The position numbers and the translations under genes are program-made. Below the pieces are notes generated by a model. The model ran no database searches, was not told the DNA's origin, and saw only the letters and a list, made by a program, of their open reading frames with translations. From Nitrospira sp. (lineage in GTDB: Bacteria; Nitrospirota; Nitrospiria; Nitrospirales; Nitrospiraceae), in assembly GCA_029194675.1 (NCBI GenBank), contig JARFXP010000004.1, positions 375,938-439,937 on the forward strand: a DNA stretch of 64,000 nt, given 5' to 3'. Position 1 is the first letter of the stretch, and each line of letters begins with the position of its first letter. Shown here piece after piece: positions 8,791 through 18,225 of the stretch.

Positions 8791-9546
8791 CTAGACAGGG
8801 ATCGTCAACAGATCTTTCCCCTTCCAAATCTTCCCTCCATACTGCTCCCCCGCTTGCGCTTTGACGTCGTATCGATCCGCGACCGGATAGAAGTGCGAGA
8901 GCACGAGCTGTCCCACACCGGCCTCCTTCGCTACCTGACCGCACTGTCCGGCATGCAGATGAGCGGCGCCTGGACGATTGGCCGGGAACGAGCAATCGAG
9001 CACGGCAAGGTCGGCATCTTTGCAAAGGGCAACAAGGGCATCGCAATATTGAACATCTCCGGAGTACACGATCGTCCTGTCTCGGTATTCAATCCGATAG
9101 CCAACGGACGAGAGATCGGGAACATGGACAACGGGCTTGGGAACGATACGGGTGTCGCCGATCGTAAAGGGTTTGGTGGTTACTTCTTTCAAGGCGACTC
9201 GGAACGGAGCCGGCGAAAAGCTGGGGAAACTGCGCATGATCGACTGTAAGAGACGGATCGTGCCTTTCGGGCCGATCAGGGTCATCGCCGGACGATGGCC
9301 CCCTCCGTACTTGGCATAAATAACCGCGTCGAAGAAAAAGGTGATGAAATCGGAAAAGTGGTCGGCGTGAAAATGGGAGAATAGGATATGCGTGATCCTG
9401 TGTCGATCCACACCGGTTTTGATCAAATTCATCAAGGTGCGTGGACCGAAATCCAATACAATGAGTTGATCTGTGCGCACAAGATAACCAGCCGCAGCAC
9501 GTGAGGGGTGCACATTGGTCCCCGAACCAAGAATCGTCAGGCGCAT
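8791..9546 (-). CDS. Metallo-beta-lactamase-fold hydrolase, RNase Z-like
   Basis: This 251-residue enzyme has the zinc-binding signature SHFHADHFSDF near residue 56. Further ligands are in the VVHVPDLSS, IVYSGDVQYCD and LVLSHFYP segments. The N-terminus MRLTILGSGTNVHPSRAAAGYLV is typical of the RNase Z/arylsulfatase branch. It lacks the long exosite arm of true tRNase Z, so a role in tRNA 3' processing is doubtful; hydrolysis of a phospho- or sulfo-ester is more neutral. The gene converges on the SirB1-type gene. Confidence 0.88.
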   Translation of the reverse strand: MRLTILGSGTNVHPSRAAAGYLVRTDQLIVLDFGPRTLMNLIKTGVDRHRITHILFSHFHADHFSDFITFFFDAVIYAKYGGGHRPAMTLIGPKGTIRLLQSIMRSFPSFSPAPFRVALKEVTTKPFTIGDTRIVPKPVVHVPDLSSVGYRIEYRDRTIVYSGDVQYCDALVALCKDADLAVLDCSFPANRPGAAHLHAGQCGQVAKEAGVGQLVLSHFYPVADRYDVKAQAGEQYGGKIWKGKDLLTIPV

Positions 9547-9569
9547 GAGCCGGATAGGTCAGCCATGGG

Positions 9570-12500
9570 TTAAGAAACGACGCCCAGTTGAGCAAGGATT
9601 TTCTGAGCTTCCATCAAGTCAGGATTGCTGCCTTGTTCGCTAAACCTGGAGCAGATCGAATCCAAGGTGCGTCTAGCAATATCCGGTTTGTTCAGTTTAC
9701 GCAAGAGCCTCGCCAGGCCCGCCGCGGCTCTGAGTTCGAGCATTCGTGCCCGCTGATCACGAGCAACCTGCACGGCTTCTGAAAAACACTGCTCTGCCGC
9801 AACGATTGGTGGGTCGGATTGCGCGACTAATAGCTCGCCTTTGAGCCGCAGCAGTTCAGCCTGCCAGCACCGTTCTCCCTGTGTTACGGCGAGTTCCTGT
9901 GCCTGCTGAATAGCGGCCAAGCCTTCCGCTATATGTTGGTTCCGCAAATGACTCTCTGCGAGTAACGCCAAGGTATAGGTGTTGTTGAGACTGGCTTTGG
10001 CTCTCCGTGCAACCGAGAGTCCTTCTGCCAACCTTTCAAGGCCTGTCTCCTTTCCCTGTTCGGCCAAGGCCCAGCCTTGAAAGGACATCGCCCATGCTAA
10101 CGGCACCTCAAACGAGTGTTTGGTGGAAAGCAGGATTGCTTCTTCGGTCAAGCTCAGGGTCCTATTCGTATCACGGAGCGTAGAACAGACCCATGACGCG
10201 GTCGCCAACGTAAATGCCAACGTGTACGGGTGTTCCAGTTCCCTCGCCATGGCGATCGCCTCTGTCACCAGTGCTTCGACCTCATCAATCTCTCCCAATA
10301 TCCATAATGTTCTCGCCAGCATGATTCTCGCGGTGATGCCGGGGTCTTGGGTATAGGGTAACGTTTGCGAACGATGTCGATCCGGATCATACAGCGACTT
10401 TGCTTGACGTAAATGTCCCTTGGCCTCGTCAAACCTGCCAAGAAAAGAGTAAGTCGAGCCCACACTTTCGTGAGCTCGAATCAGCGGGTCCGGGTTTTGT
10501 TGATGGTTTGCCCACGAGAGGAGACTGTCGGCGAGAGTGCAGGCCTTGGCGAGAGGCCCTCTGACCAGCTGGAATACCCATAATCCCCAAATCGAGAGAA
10601 AATATCGCTCGGAACCAGGGTTCTCCTGCGAGAGACTTCTTGCTCTGAGATAATTGTGTTCGATCTCATCAGAGGCATACCCTCGTAACGTCAGCAAGGG
10701 AGCGCCGCGCGCGATGAGAAGGTCCAATTCCAGAGCATTACGCTCCTGGCTTTGCGGCAATGTCTCAAGCAAATGCAAAGTCCGATTAAAATGACTGAGC
10801 GCTTCCGCATCCGCGGATCGCGCCGCATCTCTCTGCGCCGCAAGGTGCCAATATTGAACAGCCGAATTGATCGCTCCGGCCTGTTCATAGTGATAGGCCA
10901 GCAACTCCGGTTCTGATTTGACCCGCTCTGCGAATCTACTCTCCAGCGCTTTTGCGATACGGGCATGTAGGAATCGGCGTGATTTTTTGGGCAGCGTGCT
11001 ATAGGCTGCGTCTTGGATGAGACCGTGTTTAAAAAGATACTTAGCAGCTGGGATATCGCCTTCCTGAAAAATGAGCCCTGATGCTTTCAGCAAATCGAGA
11101 GCCGTTTTCAACTCTCCCTCGGTGACATCAACAGTCTCCCGTAACAGCTCGTAGCTGAACTCTCGCCCGATCGAGGCCCCCATTTGGACAATTTCCTTGG
11201 CGGGACCCAATCGGTCTATCCGTTCCATGAGCAAGGCCTGCAGGGAGTCAGGGATGGAGAGGTCCCTTAATGGCGCCTTCAGAATGAATGAGTCTTTCTC
11301 TTCGGTCAGCAACCCGGACTCGAGCAAGTTTTTCGTCAACTCTTCGATGTAAAGCGGAACACCATCGGTCTTGGCCAGAATCGCTTGCTCCACTTCGAGC
11401 GGAAGCGATTTCCCTCCGGTCAGCGATCCAAGAAGCTCCACGCTATGCCGCCGGGGAAGCCGACTCAACGTCAGAAACGTCACGTGGCCGTAATCCGCCC
11501 ACACCGGTTTAAAGTCAGGCCGAAAGGCGATGATCAATAACACCCGCATCGGCTGGATGCGGTCGATAATCCTTGTCAGGAGATCCATCGTTGTCGGATC
11601 GAGCCAATGAGCGTCTTCCACGATAAAGAGTGTCGGGCAACGCCCTGCCAGTCGTTGGAGTTGCTGCACGAATGCTTCAAGGGTCATTTCCTTCCGTTTT
11701 TCAGACGACACATTCGGTGGCGGGCGCAGGTCATCTGTCCGGATCGAGAGCAGATCCGCCAGCAATGACACCGTGGTCCGGTCGTCGATACCGCTGTCGA
11801 GGGCCAGCGCATCGAGCTTCCGCAGCTGCGTGGGAGGAGTGTCCTCGCCGGTCAGTCCAGCCGCCTGTCGGAGATATGTGATGACCGGATACAGCGCCGT
11901 ATTGGTGTGATACGGCGAACATTGAAATTGAATCGTCTGGTACCCCTCCTCCGCAAGTCGGTCACGCAGACTGCGGACCATGCGCGACTTGCCGATCCCG
12001 GCTTCACCGCAAAGGATGACCACCTGCCCTTCACCGCAGACAGCTTCGTGCCATCGACCCAGGAGAAGCGCCGTTTCGTGCTCCCTGCCTATGAAATGGC
12101 CCAATCGGCCGGCTCGATAAGACTCGAACCGGCTGGCCGACGGTTTGATGCTTAGCACCTGCCAGACATGCACCGGCGTTTCGAACCCCTTGAGTGAATA
12201 GGCGCCTCGATCCGCAAACTCGAACTCGCTTCCGACCAGGCGCTTCGTCGTCGAGTCAACAACCAATTGGTTAGGTGCGGCCAACGCCTGCAGGCGAGCG
12301 GCCAGATTCGGAGTTTCCCCGAAAACAGACCGCTCCTTCGCCGTTTCCTCTCCCATGACCTCGCCCACGATGACGTGGCCTGTTGCGATCCCGATTCGCG
12401 CAGCAACTTCAAACGCCTGTTGGGCGGGATATTCGCGGGGAAGGGTCTTGACCAAATCCAGCACGGCCAGTCCGGCATGCACCGCTCGTTCCGCGTCATG

Positions 12501-12971
12501 CTCGTAGGCATGAGGATATCCGAAGTACACCAGAAGCCCATCACCCATGTATTTTGCGATATAGCCGTTGAATCGGCTGATCGCTTGGCTACAAGTATCC
12601 AGAAAACGTCGGATGGCCGTTTGGAGGTCTTCAGGGTCCAGCTGACTCGCGAGTGCCGTCGAGCCCACAAGGTCACAGAACATAATCGTCAATTGACGAC
12701 GTTCTGCTTGATCTCGACTGGAAGGTAACGGCGTGATGTCTTTCGCGGTGGGAATAGTTAGAGTGGCTGCAGTATCGCCTTCGCCGGTTGCCGACAGTTG
12801 CGCCATTGCACGCAGAAGTTGCTTTCGATGGCCAAGCACAATGCCCATCGACGCCAAATCGCCGTCATTCAGCTCAGGCAAGACATCCCATGTAATGGCG
12901 TTCTGCTCAAACAGCTCTCGATAGCGAGCAAGGCCGAGACTTTGCAGCCATGCAGCGACCGGATCATTCAT
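9570..12971 (-). CDS. SAM-domain class III nucleotide cyclase with STAND-type ATPase and TPR tail
   Basis: This is a 1133-residue multidomain regulator. Residues 1-60 form a sterile alpha motif (AAWLQSLGLARYRELFEQN). Residues about 85-280 form a class III adenylate/guanylate cyclase domain: metal Asp in FCDLVGSTAL, second Asp in KYMGDGLLVYFG, and NLAARLQAL holding the transition-state Asn and Arg. An ATPase module follows, with Walker A GEAGIGKSRMV near 310 and Walker B LFIVEDAHWLDPTT. From about 650 the protein is TPR-like helical repeats. The architecture is that of soluble cyclases regulated by an ATPase switch. The effector that triggers cyclase activity is unknown. No membrane segment is seen. 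Confidence 0.92.
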   Translation of the reverse strand: MNDPVAAWLQSLGLARYRELFEQNAITWDVLPELNDGDLASMGIVLGHRKQLLRAMAQLSATGEGDTAATLTIPTAKDITPLPSSRDQAERRQLTIMFCDLVGSTALASQLDPEDLQTAIRRFLDTCSQAISRFNGYIAKYMGDGLLVYFGYPHAYEHDAERAVHAGLAVLDLVKTLPREYPAQQAFEVAARIGIATGHVIVGEVMGEETAKERSVFGETPNLAARLQALAAPNQLVVDSTTKRLVGSEFEFADRGAYSLKGFETPVHVWQVLSIKPSASRFESYRAGRLGHFIGREHETALLLGRWHEAVCGEGQVVILCGEAGIGKSRMVRSLRDRLAEEGYQTIQFQCSPYHTNTALYPVITYLRQAAGLTGEDTPPTQLRKLDALALDSGIDDRTTVSLLADLLSIRTDDLRPPPNVSSEKRKEMTLEAFVQQLQRLAGRCPTLFIVEDAHWLDPTTMDLLTRIIDRIQPMRVLLIIAFRPDFKPVWADYGHVTFLTLSRLPRRHSVELLGSLTGGKSLPLEVEQAILAKTDGVPLYIEELTKNLLESGLLTEEKDSFILKAPLRDLSIPDSLQALLMERIDRLGPAKEIVQMGASIGREFSYELLRETVDVTEGELKTALDLLKASGLIFQEGDIPAAKYLFKHGLIQDAAYSTLPKKSRRFLHARIAKALESRFAERVKSEPELLAYHYEQAGAINSAVQYWHLAAQRDAARSADAEALSHFNRTLHLLETLPQSQERNALELDLLIARGAPLLTLRGYASDEIEHNYLRARSLSQENPGSERYFLSIWGLWVFQLVRGPLAKACTLADSLLSWANHQQNPDPLIRAHESVGSTYSFLGRFDEAKGHLRQAKSLYDPDRHRSQTLPYTQDPGITARIMLARTLWILGEIDEVEALVTEAIAMARELEHPYTLAFTLATASWVCSTLRDTNRTLSLTEEAILLSTKHSFEVPLAWAMSFQGWALAEQGKETGLERLAEGLSVARRAKASLNNTYTLALLAESHLRNQHIAEGLAAIQQAQELAVTQGERCWQAELLRLKGELLVAQSDPPIVAAEQCFSEAVQVARDQRARMLELRAAAGLARLLRKLNKPDIARRTLDSICSRFSEQGSNPDLMEAQKILAQLGVVS

Positions 12972-13203
12972 GATGAATGCTTACACGCGACACACGGGTT
13001 CAGAACCTCTTGCAGCCGACGAAGCATTGACCGATAATGATCGGCATGATCGAGAGTCCTTCTTCGACCAAGACCGGTCATCGGACCATTGTCCGACACA
13101 TCGAGTATCGACTCGTCTGCATCGGCATGTCGGTCATCGCGTACTTGCTCGAAAGAGCCGTCCTGCGCTCGATCAAACGCGGCGTAGACGCCACGCCTAA
13201 CGC

Positions 13204-15288
13204 TTAACGCCCCCGCACCAGATCAAAGACCAGTCCGGCCGCCAACAGGCAGGCCGCGATGCCGAACGTTATCGGTATCCATCCGGCGACGGTCTCCGAT
13301 GTGGCCGTGAGCCCGCTGGCGAGAATGCTTGCCGCTGCGGTCAGACCCAATGTCAGCCGTCGCCCCGTCCGACGAACCATATCTTCGAGCGAATCAGCCC
13401 GAAAATTCACGACCAGCTTCTGGCCCGGCCTCGCCCCGATGAGACGTTCGATGGCTTCCATCACCTGCTCGGCCCGCACCTTAAGTTTCTGAGACTGATA
13501 CGCGAGCGCCTTGGGATCGAGCGAAGCCCCCATGCGCTTGATCATCACGCGCATCAAGAACTTGCCCGCAACATCATAGGGGTCAAGTTTCGGATCGAGA
13601 GCCGCCGTCGCCAATTGAACTTGCGCCAGAGCCTTAGCGGCGAGCGTGAGCGAGGCCGGCAGCGGCACGCCGTGTCGAAACGCGGTCGCGCTCATTTCCT
13701 GGAGGAGCGGTCCAATCTGCATCTCTGCGAGAGCCGCCTTGCGGTACTTCGCCATGACTTCGCCGATTTCACCTTGAAAACGAGGAACGTCCAGATCGCT
13801 GCGGTCGGTCGAACCCGTCATCATCAATGTGACATCGCTGAGAAAGACAACGTCTTCTTTCCACAATGCCATCAGCATCAACAATAGATGCTCCCGCAAA
13901 CCGGCATCCAAGGCACCCACCATTCCGAAATCGAGCATGTAGATTCGGTCCTTCCACCACATGAGATTGCCCGGATGAGGATCGGCATGGAAGAAGCCGT
14001 CGACGACGATCTGTTTGTAGAAACCTTCCAACAGCTGACGGGCCGCTTCGATACGCTCCGGACCTTCCGGCGCCCGGGCAATCGGGGCCCCTTGAATTTC
14101 CTCCATCACCAATAAGCGGGCTGTCGAGATCTCTTGGTAGACAGAAGGAACTGCCAGTCGATCATAGTCTGTAAGCAGGGTCTCCATCCGTCCGATGTTT
14201 TCGATTTCTTGACGGAAGTCGAGTTCGCGCTGGAGCGATGTGGAGAGGTGCTTGAACACCGCTTCCATATTGACCACCTGCCGGAGGGCCTGGCGCTGCC
14301 CGACTTTCTGAGCGAAGATCTCGAGCAGGGCTAGATCCTGTTCGATGTCCGCCCGGGCGGTGGGCCGCTGAACTTTCACGACGACTCGATCACCGTTTTC
14401 AAGCGTGGCCCGATGGACTTGGGCGATTGTCCCGGCAGCCAGCGGCTTGGGATCGATCGACTCGAACACATCTTCCCACGGCACCTTCAATTCTTGCTCA
14501 GCGACACGGACTACTTCTCTCTCAGGCATGGGTGGCACGTGACTCTGCAACATCGCCAACTCTTCGATATATTCCTCAGGAAGGAGATCCGGGCGAGTTG
14601 ACAGCACTTGCCCGAGCTTCGAGAAAGTCGGGCCCAGCTCCTCCAGGGCGGCTCGTAGGCGCTTGGCCTGCTGACGACGAACCGAACGGTCCGCTTGGTC
14701 GGGCTGACCAAAGAGTTCCTTGAGACCATGCTTCGCCATGATCGTCGCGATGTGGATGGCTCGTCTCCCCAGGTGAGGCTCAGGAGTGTGAGTTTCACCC
14801 TGCGATTGAAATATTCGCCCCGATTCAGGAATCGGCTCACCCGCGGACGGGAGGGTATTCACAATAATGACGGTGCAATGAGAATTGTGACTGATGCGGT
14901 TCGGGACGTTACCGAGCAAGAACTCCTTTCGCCCGGTCATGCCCGAATTACCCACCACCAGGACATCGATGGCTTCACGCTCGGCGGCACGGACGATCGT
15001 CAATGCCGGATCGGAGTCTATGGCGACAACGGCATGCCCCCGCTCTCCAGCCAGCTGCCTGACGAGATGCGCAAGCTCATCATTGGCGGCAGCGGCCCTG
15101 GTCTGCTCTGCTGCGCCTGATTCTGTGGTGGTCGGGTGTTGCGGCACGATGACCTGCACCACAAACAGCTCCGCCCCGTAGCGGTCGGCGAACTCGGCGG
15201 CCCACCGGACGGCATGATCCGCCGTTTTGGATCGGTCTGTACCGACCATCACGCGTCGTATGGCGCGGTTCTGAGGATGATTCTCCAT
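13204..15288 (-). CDS. UspA - UbiB/ABC1 kinase-like fusion protein
   Basis: This protein has about 694 residues. Residues 10-145 are a universal stress protein domain with the nucleotide-binding pattern VGNSGMTGRKEFLLGNVPNR. From about 185 an ABC1/ADCK/UbiB atypical kinase follows: LGPTFSKLGQVLSTRPDLLP (KxGQ motif), LAAGTIAQVHRA (A-rich loop), VVVKVQRP (Lys), HADPHPGNLMWW and LDFGMVG (metal-binding DFG). Two hydrophobic helices lie at the C-terminus, as in UbiB. The start at 15288 has AAGGAT upstream and removes 22 unlikely residues. UbiB-type proteins support quinone biosynthesis or lipid handling at the membrane. Fusion to UspA suggests nucleotide- or stress-dependent control, which is inference. 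Confidence 0.9.
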   Translation of the reverse strand: MENHPQNRAIRRVMVGTDRSKTADHAVRWAAEFADRYGAELFVVQVIVPQHPTTTESGAAEQTRAAAANDELAHLVRQLAGERGHAVVAIDSDPALTIVRAAEREAIDVLVVGNSGMTGRKEFLLGNVPNRISHNSHCTVIIVNTLPSAGEPIPESGRIFQSQGETHTPEPHLGRRAIHIATIMAKHGLKELFGQPDQADRSVRRQQAKRLRAALEELGPTFSKLGQVLSTRPDLLPEEYIEELAMLQSHVPPMPEREVVRVAEQELKVPWEDVFESIDPKPLAAGTIAQVHRATLENGDRVVVKVQRPTARADIEQDLALLEIFAQKVGQRQALRQVVNMEAVFKHLSTSLQRELDFRQEIENIGRMETLLTDYDRLAVPSVYQEISTARLLVMEEIQGAPIARAPEGPERIEAARQLLEGFYKQIVVDGFFHADPHPGNLMWWKDRIYMLDFGMVGALDAGLREHLLLMLMALWKEDVVFLSDVTLMMTGSTDRSDLDVPRFQGEIGEVMAKYRKAALAEMQIGPLLQEMSATAFRHGVPLPASLTLAAKALAQVQLATAALDPKLDPYDVAGKFLMRVMIKRMGASLDPKALAYQSQKLKVRAEQVMEAIERLIGARPGQKLVVNFRADSLEDMVRRTGRRLTLGLTAAASILASGLTATSETVAGWIPITFGIAACLLAAGLVFDLVRGR

Positions 15289-15442
15289 AATCCTTGCCAA
15301 CCTCACCGACGATGATCGGGAAAGAGTATGACTAGTGCCGCGATTGCCTGTCAATTATGTGGGGACGGGAGAGAGGCCCAGAACGTGGGGCAGCGTCGAT
15401 TCGTTGACGGCCAATCGATCGCGTCCGTATGATCCTTCACCT

Positions 15443-16078
15443 ATGTCGAACCGTCACGAACTGGGGCAGATCAACCCCGCCTTGCTTGTCGTTCTGATCG
15501 TGCTTATCGTGACCGCTGTATGGGTTTGGAAACGGCTGCCGGTTGACACCCAGGACTATATCGTCGATCAGGCAGTACCGATGGCGGCGATGGGCCTAAC
15601 GATTGCCGTTTTGCTGTTCATTCCTATAAGAGCGCTCCGTCGCCGCAGTACGAGAAGGCAGGAACGAACCAGGCTCCTGACCCAGTTCGAGCAAGAATCT
15701 GCCCGGGATAAAAGGCTTGAGCTTGCTTTTGCCTTGCTTGAACTCAATGAGTACCGAGTCGATGGGCTCGAATCAGCCGTCCCTGCCTTGAAAGAGCTGT
15801 TTGCCACGACGTTGCAACGGGCGCTGGACGACAAACAGCATCACATCAGAGGAATGGCAGCCAGTCATCTGGGCGCGTTGCAAGACATGTCCGTGGTATC
15901 GCTGTTGGTCAAGGCGCTGGACGATGACCATGCCTACGTGCGTTCCTGCGCCGCCTTGGGGTTGGGACGATTACGGGCAACCGCCGCACGTGAACGACTG
16001 AAGATCGTCATGGAACAGGATTGGGATCAAACCGTCAGAAGTCGAGCGAGGGAAGCACTGGAACGGATGCGGGAATAA
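15443..16078 (+). CDS. Membrane-anchored HEAT-repeat protein
   Basis: This 211-residue protein has two N-terminal membrane helices (LLVVLIVLIVTAVWVW and MGLTIAVLLFIPI). An Arg-rich stretch follows, then cytoplasmic HEAT-like repeats (HHIRGMAASHLGAL, YVRSCAALGLGRL, TVRSRAREALERM). The frame is open from 15335, but the ATG at 15443 begins a normal membrane-protein N-terminus and the preceding residues are Arg/Pro/Thr-rich without a site. HEAT repeats act as protein-protein scaffolds; the partner is unknown. It diverges from the UspA-UbiB gene with about 150 bases between, where both promoters should lie. Confidence 0.8.
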   Translation: MSNRHELGQINPALLVVLIVLIVTAVWVWKRLPVDTQDYIVDQAVPMAAMGLTIAVLLFIPIRALRRRSTRRQERTRLLTQFEQESARDKRLELAFALLELNEYRVDGLESAVPALKELFATTLQRALDDKQHHIRGMAASHLGALQDMSVVSLLVKALDDDHAYVRSCAALGLGRLRATAARERLKIVMEQDWDQTVRSRAREALERMRE

Positions 16079-16472
16079 AAGACAAGCGATCGACCGATCT
16101 CCACTAAGCCGCTGGCGTGGCTTCGTGCGCTTCGCTGCGGCTGTCACAGTGAGGTTCAGCGGTTTGAGGCACGGCTTCGGCCACGGACTCAAGACCATGA
16201 TGGTGACGGTACTCCCATCCGATGATCAGTAAGACGGAGAATCGTGATTCTCTCCTGCTCTTTTCGCGCCTGTGCGAGATCAAAAGCCGACTGCATCCCC
16301 AGCCGCATGGTCCGCGCCGCTGCCGAACGTCTTTTCCAACGGCAAGGCTATATCCGGCGAGACCGCGCTTCGCGGATGATGTTATCTAGCTGTTGCCGCG
16401 TCACCTTCATCGCCTTGGCGGCTCCTCAAACCCTGTCCAGCGCGCACCCCTATCAGAAACTTTAGGGCAACC
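16079..16472. other. Interval with decayed or very short minus-strand frames
   Basis: No full gene is seen. On the minus strand 16348-16410 encodes a 20-residue peptide beginning MKVTRQQLDNIIREA, which resembles the N-terminus common to many short phage-type hypothetical proteins. The frame 16189-16308 encodes 39 residues rich in Gln, Arg and Glu. They lie in sequence in different frames and may be remnants of one gene. The evidence is too weak for a CDS call. Confidence 0.35.
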
Positions 16473-17177
16473 TCAACGATTTAATTCGGTTGCACCGCGG
16501 CGCTTAAGGAAGTTGATCATCTCAGCTGATTCAGCATAATCCAGCGGCGTTTTTCCTGAGTTGTCACGAGGCATGATCGTAGCTCCACGCGCAACTAGAA
16601 TCTCAGCTACAACCAAGTTGTTATCCATCGCAGCGATGTGAAGCGGTGTTCTACCAGTGCTATCTCTATGAGCTACCTTCGCACCATGCTTCAGGAGTTG
16701 TTGGATAACGAGAGTCGCCAGTGCTTTACTGGCACCAGAAGGTTGGTTCAAGGTATACTTATTCATTGCCACCGCTAGATGAATTGGGATCCCTTCGAGA
16801 CCAGTGAGCCCACTCTCCCCTACAACATTCGGGTCGGCTCCAAGATCCAACAAAAGATTGATTGTACGGTATTGCTCTTCTTCGTAAATCGGGTTTCGCA
16901 ATGCCACTATAAGCGCTGTCTGATCCCGATCATCTTTCGCGTTAGCGTCTAAATTTTCTTCACGTCGTAAGCGGATCAATTCAGCAGTGTCATTTCTCTC
17001 CGTAGCTCTGATAAATCGTATGACTGAGTCCTTTGCAGTATCGACGCTTTGGATACCGTGAGATCTCAAAACCTCCACAATTCTGGGCTGGTTATAATAA
17101 ATCGCCCACTCCATCGGAGTTCGACCCTCCATTTTATTTCGGAAATTAGCACCATGTTGAATGAGTAACTCGGTCAA
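16473..17177 (-). CDS. Ankyrin-repeat protein, 5' end incomplete
   Basis: The called part (234 residues from a TTG at 17177) contains about five ankyrin repeats: TELLIQHGANFRNKMEGRTPMEWAI, NLLLDLGADPNVV, QQLLKHGAKVAHRDSTGRTPLHIAA and EILVARGATIMPRDNSGKTPLDYA are clear units. Ankyrin repeats mediate protein binding. The same frame stays open and ankyrin-like upstream to about 17370 (ALFAHGGKVSNIYDNE, for example) but has no ATG, GTG or TTG. It then runs into the end of the next gene. The 5' end therefore seems to have been lost, fused or frameshifted. Codon use is more AT-rich than in neighbouring core genes, consistent with an accessory origin. Confidence 0.7.
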   Translation of the reverse strand: MTELLIQHGANFRNKMEGRTPMEWAIYYNQPRIVEVLRSHGIQSVDTAKDSVIRFIRATERNDTAELIRLRREENLDANAKDDRDQTALIVALRNPIYEEEQYRTINLLLDLGADPNVVGESGLTGLEGIPIHLAVAMNKYTLNQPSGASKALATLVIQQLLKHGAKVAHRDSTGRTPLHIAAMDNNLVVAEILVARGATIMPRDNSGKTPLDYAESAEMINFLKRRGATELNR

Positions 17178-17359
17178 TTTCGCCCACCCTTCTGAAATCG
17201 GAGCAAATAGTATCTCATTGTCGTAGATGTTTGATACCTTGCCGCCGTGAGCGAATAGAGCATTTGCAATTTCAATCGTAGTTTCTTCACTCTTTAATCC
17301 TTTGTTTTCATACTTTTCCTTCTTGCCTCGCAGCCAAGCTCCTTCGGTTATAAGTGTGT

Positions 17360-18076
17360 CTAGAGCTGACGATTGTCTTTGGCGATAACATGCAAGGGGC
17401 GCCCTGGTGCAAGTTGCATCTCCCTGAGACGGGGTCCTGACTTCAGCTTGTCGACCTTTACATACAACACGTATCTTCCGCAGTAGATCCGGTAGTAGTT
17501 GACACCTTCGTACTTTTCACGAAATGGGTCCATCAATACTGGACCAAATTGCTCGTCGATCCATCTTGCAATGCATACGGAATATTCCTCCTCCGAAGCA
17601 GGATCTCCGCGTAGTAATAGATTGCGAATGATTGGCTCGTGAGTGCCTAACTTGACCTTCCGAAATGCGGGTTGAGCGGATGCATGTGCTCGCCACAGAA
17701 CTGACAACGCAAACAGTTTCAGGGCTGCGTAGTCGACGTCCGAGAGGTACCAGGCCACGATCTTACCGTTGTGTCTGATCGGCGTGAACTCATCGAAACG
17801 CTGTAATAGCACCCGAGATGCATAGTCATCCCAAGGTCCGAATCGCGTTTCCCCATCTTTGGTGAGGATTGTGTCGTCGTAGATTCCGATTGGAACCTTT
17901 TTCGGATACGTATTGGAAGCGTTGCTGATCAATTTGTACGGGCCCTCACCCTGAGGGGGCAACTCGTAGAACGCCTTCGGCACTACATGAGCTTTGACTG
18001 GCCGGCCGACTTCTCCTGTGAGCTTGCACGTAATCATCGCGCTACTGGCTCGTGATGGTTGCTTTTGTTTAATCAC
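17360..18076 (-). CDS. Hypothetical protein with a Cys and AHVVP N-terminal motif
   Basis: This 238-residue protein starts at GTG 18076 behind AAGGGAG about 10 bases upstream. The N-terminus carries ITCKLTGEVGRPVKAHVVPKAFY. A cysteine near the start followed by (K)(A/S)H(I/V)(I/V)P is seen in a group of HNH-nuclease-like hypothetical proteins, but the second half of an HNH site (Asn and His) is not evident. The rest is a mixed alpha/beta sequence with no recognised fold. Function unknown. It ends inside the open upstream frame of the ankyrin gene, which suggests rearrangement at this junction. Confidence 0.65.
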   Translation of the reverse strand: MIKQKQPSRASSAMITCKLTGEVGRPVKAHVVPKAFYELPPQGEGPYKLISNASNTYPKKVPIGIYDDTILTKDGETRFGPWDDYASRVLLQRFDEFTPIRHNGKIVAWYLSDVDYAALKLFALSVLWRAHASAQPAFRKVKLGTHEPIIRNLLLRGDPASEEEYSVCIARWIDEQFGPVLMDPFREKYEGVNYYRIYCGRYVLYVKVDKLKSGPRLREMQLAPGRPLHVIAKDNRQL

Positions 18077-18108
18077 TTGTCAGCGCTCCCTTGTGCCGCT
18101 TCGCCGTG

Positions 18109-18225
18109 TTATGTAGACCGGCATAATTCCCGCAATGGCCCGTACCTGGAAAGGATTGAACCTCGTGCGTAAAAGGATGGATCATGGACAACACGGTAGT
18201 GCGGGCAGGTCTTGCAATCATGCAT
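18109..18225 (-). CDS. Possible 38-residue cysteine-containing small protein
   Basis: A short frame from ATG 18225 encodes a peptide beginning MHDCKTCPHYRVVHDPS and ending in ELCRST. The CxxC pair followed by His and a third Cys near the end could bind a metal. It lies 32 bases upstream of the preceding hypothetical gene on the same strand. No ribosome binding site stands out and no family was recognised, so it may be chance. The rest of the interval up to 18624 shows nothing I can support. Confidence 0.25.
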   Translation of the reverse strand: MHDCKTCPHYRVVHDPSFYARGSILSRYGPLRELCRST

